From contig NZ_CP119547.1 of the NCBI RefSeq assembly GCF_029277985.1, positions 62,001-126,000 of the forward strand: a DNA stretch of 64,000 bases, read 5' to 3'. The position numbers were made by a program, and so were the translations under genes. The DNA is from Providencia stuartii (GTDB taxonomy: Bacteria; Pseudomonadota; Gammaproteobacteria; Enterobacterales; Enterobacteriaceae). This document shows, one piece after another, positions 59,438-64,000 of the stretch. The notes below the pieces were generated by a model. It was not told the DNA's origin. It made no database searches and saw only the letters and a program-made list of their open reading frames with translations. Every line of letters starts with the position of its first letter. Position 1 is the stretch's first letter.

Positions 59438-59770
59438 ATGAAAGGCTGGCTTTTTCTTGTTATCGCAATAGTTGGCGAAGTAATCGCAACATCCGCATTA
59501 AAATCTAGCGAGGGCTTTACTAAGCTTGCCCCTTCCGCCGTTGTCATAATCGGTTATGGCATCGCATTTTATTTTCTTTCTCTGGTTATGAAATCCATCC
59601 CTGTCGGTGTTGCTTATGCACTCTGGTCGGGACTCGGCGTCGTCATAATTACAGCCATTGCCTGGTTGCTTCATGGGCAAAAGCTTGATGCGTGGGGCTT
59701 TGTAGGTATGGGGCTCATAGTTAGTGGTGTAGTAGTTTTAAACTTGCTTTCCAAAGCAAGTGCCCACTAA
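59438..59770 (+). CDS. qacE: QacE, full-length SMR quaternary-ammonium exporter
   Basis: The 110-residue small multidrug resistance protein has four membrane helices, the conserved Glu14 (IVGEVIATS) and an intact fourth helix ending [13 protein letters not shown], which is lost in qacEdelta1. It exports quaternary ammonium compounds and cationic dyes with proton antiport. Two substitutions distinguish it from the shared part of the downstream copy (Leu50Met, Val61Leu). The gene is read from PcW. Confidence 0.93.
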   Translation: MKGWLFLVIAIVGEVIATSALKSSEGFTKLAPSAVVIIGYGIAFYFLSLVMKSIPVGVAYALWSGLGVVIITAIAWLLHGQKLDAWGFVGMGLIVSGVVVLNLLSKASAH

Positions 59771-59780
59771 TAAACTCAGT

Positions 59781-59786
59781 CATCTA
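59781..59786 (+). other. attC left fragment (split R'' core)
   Basis: CATCTA is the first part of the inverse core ATCTAAC; the remainder resumes at 61750 after the intron. Confidence 0.75.
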
Positions 59787-61749
59787 ATCGGGTAGCCGGA
59801 GGTATCTAACCTCCAGCCCCCACACCACCCTGCATGCGGCTCCGCACAGGGCGGTTCATTTAGAACCCTTAACTAAACTTTCTGGTTAGGATAATGAACT
59901 GCGATCCATCCATCTCTTAGTGAATATAATCCTGCTTTCTTCAGATACTCATTACTCAGTGCTTGCTGTATCCCCGGTGTTTTAGAGCTACGCCAAGGGC
60001 CTTTACTTGTGATACCACAAGCAACAGCGGCTTGGATCCTGACGCCACGCTTAAGTAAATTTTGCACCTTAGTCCGTGGTTTTCGCCACTGACGCCAGTA
60101 GCACATACGTATGCGACGACGGATCCAATGGTCTAAATCGACACATCCTTGGTAAGCATTGGCTATGCCAAAGTAGTTGATCCAGCCTTGCATGTACTGC
60201 CGCACTTTAAACAATTGATATCCCATACTAACTCCCCAATTTCGGTTCGTCAGTCGTCTCATCTTTTGTTTGAAAATGCGTAATGTTTTAGCATGCCACT
60301 GGATCTTTCCTCGGTTAAATGTAAACCCAAGAAACTTGCTTTGACCGACCTTAACCACTTGGCTTTTCTGTTCATTAACGGCCAGTTTTAGCTTAGTGGC
60401 CAGATATTGAGTAATGCTCTTGAGTACCCGCTCTCCTGCTCGAATAGACTTTACCAAAATGATGAAGTCGTCCGCGTAGCGGGCGAATTTATGCCCTCGG
60501 CTTTCCAGCTCTTTATCCAGACTATCCAGCATAATGTTAGAGAGTAATGGCGAGAGTGGGCCGCCTTGAGGCACGCCTTCAAAGCTTGCTTCAAATTGGC
60601 CATTGACCATCACACCAGCTCGAAGGTATTTACCAATAAGCGCCAACAGACGCTTATCCTGCACCTTGCTTCTAAGTTGAGTCATCAAGAGATCATGATT
60701 AACTCGGTCAAAGAACTTAGACAGATCAACATCGACGGCAAATTTGCGTTTTTGTTTGATGATATCCCTTACTTGCAGTACCGCTTGTTTGGCATTTCTG
60801 TTCGGCCTAAAGCCAAAGCTGTTGGTCGAGAAGAATGGGTCAAACAGTGGCGTGAGTATTTGAGCAATGGCTTGCTGTATCACACGGTCAATGACGTTAG
60901 GGATCCCCAATTTGCGTTTACCGCCATCGGGTTTGTCGATCTCTACGCGCCTGACCGCTGAGGGTTGGTATTCACCTCGCTCTAATTGAGATTTACACAG
61001 TTGCCAGCCGCCTTGTTGCATCCAGAGCGGGAAGGCTTCGATAGTCATGCCATCGATGCCCGCAGCGCCTTTATTGGCTTTAACTTGACGCCAAGCTCGG
61101 TGTAGATTTTCAGGTTCGAGCAGTTGTTGGAATAAATCGTTGTTGAAGGCCGGTTGCATATCAATACGCTGCTGATAGTAATCGTCTGGCGACGTAGTGG
61201 GTATCGACAAGTTTGACAAGACTCCTCCTTCTTCTAAATGTTCAGGCCTTCACCATATCCCAACCATTACGATGGGCGTTGGGCTACTATGCCGTCTGCT
61301 GACTTCTGCTTAATCACATGCCAAGTTACCCCGTCATGCGCTATCGGTTTCCATCTGGTTCGCTCTTTTCAGTCGATGAAGTTGAAAAGCCAAGGCACTT
61401 ATAAACCAGAGCCTTACTGGTTAATGACCGATCGCGTGTTAAGCAGATCTCCCCAGATAAGAACATGAACTTTCTTTGCACTGCTGCATCATTTACGGTG
61501 GCCATTAGATCACGTGGTTTCGTCGTCTTGTGCCAACTCACCTCTAGCCTACGCCTCATATGATGTTCTTGTTCATCAGCTCGCAAATTTGCTAGCGGCT
61601 TCCTCCAGACCAAACCTCGCGATTAAGCCCTTGCCATTCGCTAGTAGTTAACGTTTAATAACAGTATGTTATTCTCTTTTAGAAAGAGTAACGGTGATCT
61701 TCCTACAGAGGACTTTCACCTCATTAGTTCATGCCCATGCTGGGCGTAC
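59787..61749 (-). mobile_element. Group IIC-attC intron in the qacE cassette attC
   Basis: The 1963-bp intron is in the orientation opposite to the cassette. Its 5' end on the minus strand begins GTACGCCCAGCATGGGC; its 3' end has a domain V-like hairpin (GTGCGGAGCCGCATGCA) and ends CTACCCGAT. Removing it rejoins ATCTA|AC, an exact inverse core site, so the boundaries are well supported (within 1-2 bases). Bases 61220-61749 are ribozyme domains I-III with no gene; small frames there are not real. Confidence 0.88.
59873..61219 (-). CDS. ltrA: Group II intron reverse transcriptase/maturase
   Basis: The 448-residue protein has RT motifs in order, including the catalytic YADD (FARYADDFIILV, about residue 250) and QGGPLSPLL, followed by the maturase (X) domain (WINYFGIANAY). 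It lacks the C-terminal endonuclease domain, as usual in class C introns, which insert at stem-loops such as attC. It is complete and without frameshifts, so probably active. Confidence 0.93.
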   Translation of the reverse strand: MSNLSIPTTSPDDYYQQRIDMQPAFNNDLFQQLLEPENLHRAWRQVKANKGAAGIDGMTIEAFPLWMQQGGWQLCKSQLERGEYQPSAVRRVEIDKPDGGKRKLGIPNVIDRVIQQAIAQILTPLFDPFFSTNSFGFRPNRNAKQAVLQVRDIIKQKRKFAVDVDLSKFFDRVNHDLLMTQLRSKVQDKRLLALIGKYLRAGVMVNGQFEASFEGVPQGGPLSPLLSNIMLDSLDKELESRGHKFARYADDFIILVKSIRAGERVLKSITQYLATKLKLAVNEQKSQVVKVGQSKFLGFTFNRGKIQWHAKTLRIFKQKMRRLTNRNWGVSMGYQLFKVRQYMQGWINYFGIANAYQGCVDLDHWIRRRIRMCYWRQWRKPRTKVQNLLKRGVRIQAAVACGITSKGPWRSSKTPGIQQALSNEYLKKAGLYSLRDGWIAVHYPNQKV

Positions 61750-61804
61750 ACAATTCGTTCAAGCCGACCGCGCTACGCGCGGCGGCTTAACTCCGGCGTT
61801 AGAT
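61750..61804 (+). other. attC right fragment of the qacE cassette
   Basis: ACAATTCGTTCAAGCCGACC, hairpin GCGCTACGCGC, then GGCGGCTTAACTCCGGCGTT and core GTTAGAT. L'' (TTCAAGCCG) and L' (CGGCTTAA) are complementary as expected. Without the intron the attC is about 60 bp. Confidence 0.85.
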
Positions 61805-61906
61805 GCACTAAGCACATAATTGCTCACAGCCAAACTATCAGGTCAAGTCTGCTTTTATTATTTTTAAGCGTGCATAATAAGCCCTACACAAATTGGGAGA
61901 TATATC

Positions 61907-62254
61907 ATGAAAGGCTGGCTTTTTCTTGTTATCGCAATAGTTGGCGAAGTAATCGCAACATCCGCATTAAAATCTAGCGAGGGCTTTACTAAGCTTGCCC
62001 CTTCCGCCGTTGTCATAATCGGTTATGGCATCGCATTTTATTTTCTTTCTCTGGTTCTGAAATCCATCCCTGTCGGTGTTGCTTATGCAGTCTGGTCGGG
62101 ACTCGGCGTCGTCATAATTACAGCCATTGCCTGGTTGCTTCATGGGCAAAAGCTTGATGCGTGGGGCTTTGTAGGTATGGGGCTCATAATTGCTGCCTTT
62201 TTGCTCGCCCGATCCCCATCGTGGAAGTCGCTGCGGAGGCCGACGCCATGGTGA
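61907..62254 (+). CDS. qacEdelta1: QacEdelta1, truncated SMR exporter
   Basis: The 115-residue product shares the first 93 residues with QacE; the fourth helix is replaced by [20 protein letters not shown], the standard 3'-CS fusion. It confers little resistance by itself. It overlaps the sul1 start by 7 bases. Confidence 0.96.
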   Translation: MKGWLFLVIAIVGEVIATSALKSSEGFTKLAPSAVVIIGYGIAFYFLSLVLKSIPVGVAYAVWSGLGVVIITAIAWLLHGQKLDAWGFVGMGLIIAAFLLARSPSWKSLRRPTPW

Positions 62255-63087
62255 CGGTGTTCGGCATTCTGAATCTCACCGAGGACTCCTTCTTCGATGA
62301 GAGCCGGCGGCTAGACCCCGCCGGCGCTGTCACCGCGGCGATCGAAATGCTGCGAGTCGGATCAGACGTCGTGGATGTCGGACCGGCCGCCAGCCATCCG
62401 GACGCGAGGCCTGTATCGCCGGCCGATGAGATCAGACGTATTGCGCCGCTCTTAGACGCCCTGTCCGATCAGATGCACCGTGTTTCAATCGACAGCTTCC
62501 AACCGGAAACCCAGCGCTATGCGCTCAAGCGCGGCGTGGGCTACCTGAACGATATCCAAGGATTTCCTGACCCTGCGCTCTATCCCGATATTGCTGAGGC
62601 GGACTGCAGGCTGGTGGTTATGCACTCAGCGCAGCGGGATGGCATCGCCACCCGCACCGGTCACCTTCGACCCGAAGACGCGCTCGACGAGATTGTGCGG
62701 TTCTTCGAGGCGCGGGTTTCCGCCTTGCGACGGAGCGGGGTCGCTGCCGACCGGCTCATCCTCGATCCGGGGATGGGATTTTTCTTGAGCCCCGCACCGG
62801 AAACATCGCTGCACGTGCTGTCGAACCTTCAAAAGCTGAAGTCGGCGTTGGGGCTTCCGCTATTGGTCTCGGTGTCGCGGAAATCCTTCTTGGGCGCCAC
62901 CGTTGGCCTTCCTGTAAAGGATCTGGGTCCAGCGAGCCTTGCGGCGGAACTTCACGCGATCGGCAATGGCGCTGACTACGTCCGCACCCACGCGCCTGGA
63001 GATCTGCGAAGCGCAATCACCTTCTCGGAAACCCTCGCGAAATTTCGCAGTCGCGACGCCAGAGACCGAGGGTTAGATCATGCCTAG
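62248..63087 (+). CDS. sul1: Sul1, sulfonamide-resistant dihydropteroate synthase
   Basis: The 279-residue enzyme ([18 protein letters not shown]...) makes dihydropteroate from pABA while excluding sulfonamides. Pterin-binding motifs [17 protein letters not shown] and VSRKSFLG are present. ATG 62248 is the standard start. The frame is intact. Confidence 0.98.
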   Translation: MVTVFGILNLTEDSFFDESRRLDPAGAVTAAIEMLRVGSDVVDVGPAASHPDARPVSPADEIRRIAPLLDALSDQMHRVSIDSFQPETQRYALKRGVGYLNDIQGFPDPALYPDIAEADCRLVVMHSAQRDGIATRTGHLRPEDALDEIVRFFEARVSALRRSGVAADRLILDPGMGFFLSPAPETSLHVLSNLQKLKSALGLPLLVSVSRKSFLGATVGLPVKDLGPASLAAELHAIGNGADYVRTHAPGDLRSAITFSETLAKFRSRDARDRGLDHA

Positions 63088-63277
63088 CATTCACCTTCCG
63101 GCCGCCCGCTAAATATCTCCTTTTGGGTTGTTAATAAAACATCCAATAAGTTGACTGTGCGTGAAAAAGAAAGTTTTGTGTGATGGCGTTGAAGATCGCA
63201 CCGTTAAGCTCTTATGTGGGATGGTGCAGAGCTCGACGACTACCGATAAAACGCAACCGCCGCAAACAGACAAGAAA

Positions 63278-63305
63278 AAGCCCCAACTGATAACAGTTGG
63301 GGCTT
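63278..63305. terminator. Symmetric hairpin within ISCR1
   Basis: AAGCCCCAACTG-ATAA-CAGTTGGGGCTT is a perfect 12-bp stem. The minus strand has a T run after it (GAAAAAG on +), so it may end transcription leftwards. Confidence 0.7.
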
Positions 63306-63448
63306 CAGTATTGTGATTGGTGGAGCAATAGCACCCTGAACCCAAAACCTTCTCGCTCAACCGGTAGTGGCTGATAACAACTCGTGAGGGCTATTGCGGG
63401 TTAAGCATTTAGCGATGTCTAGGGCCAGACTGGACGTCTGAACGCAAG

Positions 63449-63482
63449 CCGCTGATACTGTACATAACCACAGTATCAGCGG
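63449..63482 (+). promoter_or_regulatory. LexA-like dyad just upstream of the ISCR1 transposase
   Basis: CCGCTGATACTGT and ACAGTATCAGCGG are perfect inverted repeats; the centre TACTGTACATAACCACAGTA fits the LexA consensus (CTGT-N8-ACAG, flanked by TA). The right arm runs into the GGAGG of the transposase SD, so an RNA hairpin could also mask it. Confidence 0.6.
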
Positions 63483-63491
63483 AGGATACCC

Positions 63492-64000
63492 ATGTCGCTG
63501 GCAAGGAACGCCACGGCGAGTCAATCGCCCACTCAAACAAACGGTTACGAACGCCACCAACCCGACCAGACGCTGCTCTACCAGCTGGTTGAGCAGCACT
63601 ACCCAGCCTTCAAAGCCTCACTCGAAGCCCAAGGTCAACACCTGCCTCGCTACATCCAACAAGAATTCAACGACCTCCTCCAATGTGGCCGTCTGGAGTA
63701 TGGTTTCATGCGGGTTCGCTGCGAGGATTGTCATCACGAGCGTCTGGTCGCCTTCAGCTGTAAACGACGCGGCTTTTGCCCTAGCTGCGGTGCCCGCCGG
63801 ATGGCCGAGAGTGCGGCGCTGCTGATAGACGAAGTCTTCCCCAAGGAGCCCATTCGCCAGTGGGTGCTCAGCTTTCCTTTCCAGCTACGCTTTTTGCTGG
63901 CTCGCCATCCCCAGCTGATGGGCCAGGTCTTGAGTATCGTCTATCGTACACTCTCAACTCATCTGATCAAAAAAGCCGGTTACACCAAAGCCTCTGCACA
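63492..64000 (+). CDS. Rcr1/Orf513, IS91-like transposase of ISCR1 (N-terminal part)
   Basis: The frame from ATG 63492 (SD GGAGGA) is open to the window end, 169 codons. It has the zinc-binding N-terminal domain of IS91-type transposases (CEDCHHERLVAFSCKRRGFCPSCGARRM). It starts rolling-circle transposition; the catalytic Tyr region lies outside the window. Confidence 0.95.
   Translation, partial: MSLARNATASQSPTQTNGYERHQPDQTLLYQLVEQHYPAFKASLEAQGQHLPRYIQQEFNDLLQCGRLEYGFMRVRCEDCHHERLVAFSCKRRGFCPSCGARRMAESAALLIDEVFPKEPIRQWVLSFPFQLRFLLARHPQLMGQVLSIVYRTLSTHLIKKAGYTKASA

Larger units (their letters stand above)
59330..61798 (+). mobile_element. qacE gene cassette, interrupted by an intron
   Basis: The cassette runs from the core TTAGATGC at 59330 to the next core at 61798. 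It is 2469 bp with the intron and 506 bp without it. Its first 108 bases are almost identical to the sequence before qacEdelta1. Confidence 0.85.
57978..63111 (+). mobile_element. Class 1 integron (5'-CS, one cassette, truncated 3'-CS)
   Basis: Order: IRi, intI1, attI1, qacE cassette interrupted by a group IIC intron, then 3'-CS with qacEdelta1 and sul1. The 3'-CS stops about 24 bases after sul1, where ISCR1 begins; orf5 is absent at this junction. This is the front half of a complex class 1 integron. Confidence 0.92.
63112..64000 (+). mobile_element. ISCR1 (start)
   Basis: The sequence departs from the 3'-CS at about 63111 and continues as ISCR1, a rolling-circle (IS91-like) element known for moving adjacent resistance genes. 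The element runs past the window. Bases 63112-63491 hold no gene but do hold two strong dyads. Confidence 0.92.

Noticed and set aside
60566..60961. A 131-codon plus-strand frame
   Set aside because: It is antisense to the intron-encoded reverse transcriptase core.

Overview
The window is a piece of a large, broad-host-range conjugative resistance plasmid of Enterobacterales or Vibrio type. The gene order (traE-K-B-V-A, a 1847-codon surface protein, dsbC, traC, trhF, traW, traU, traN, then ssb/bet/exo and an interrupted rhs) matches the IncC (A/C2) backbone. The 1847-codon gene at that position points to a type 2 IncC plasmid. The assignment rests on recognising proteins and their order; no replication gene is in the window.

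Layout. 1-19.2 kb: F-type conjugation genes on the + strand, from the end of traE to traN, with a giant Ig-like surface protein and an EAL-domain protein embedded among them. 19.2-20.9 kb: two minus-strand genes, a lipoprotein and a DUF1845-like protein. 20.9-48.6 kb: about 40 co-oriented, mostly small genes. These include a MoxR/DUF3150/VWA set, SSB, a Bet/Exo recombination pair, an adenine-type and a cytosine methyltransferase, a 2Fe-2S ferredoxin, a DndC-like PP-loop protein, an HD phosphohydrolase and a Toprim primase. 48.6-53.0 kb: an RHH regulator with its operator, an unknown gene, and rhs cut off by a transposon. 53.0-64 kb: a resistance island made of an IS4321/IS5075-type element sitting inside the 38-bp end of a Tn1696-type transposon (tnpA, tnpR), then a class 1 integron (intI1, attI1, a full qacE cassette whose attC is split by a group IIC intron, qacEdelta1, sul1), then the start of ISCR1.

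The most unusual feature is the RNA-level architecture of 21-48 kb. About 30 genes carry a short leader starting at or just after the previous stop codon. It forms a GC-rich hairpin I followed by a second hairpin whose 3' arm holds the Shine-Dalgarno sequence. The two arms of the second hairpin change together from gene to gene. In most leaders the left arm of hairpin I also mimics the SD arm, so the anti-SD arm can pair with either: a two-state switch repeated through the region. The same region is divided into eight gene blocks, each opened by a conserved module. In it a covarying hairpin with loop TAGCTGG is followed by a CAGC tail able to pair with the loop as an H-type pseudoknot. I do not recognise either element as a described family.

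Transcription of the transfer genes and several blocks appears to start from repeated boxes resembling the AcaCD (FlhDC-like) activator site. Each has a possible -10 hexamer about 36-38 nt after the GGGC core. In IncC plasmids and SXT/R391 elements, Bet/Exo are known to repair CRISPR-Cas breaks during transfer, so the 21-48 kb block reads as a programme for survival of incoming DNA (repair, modification, priming).
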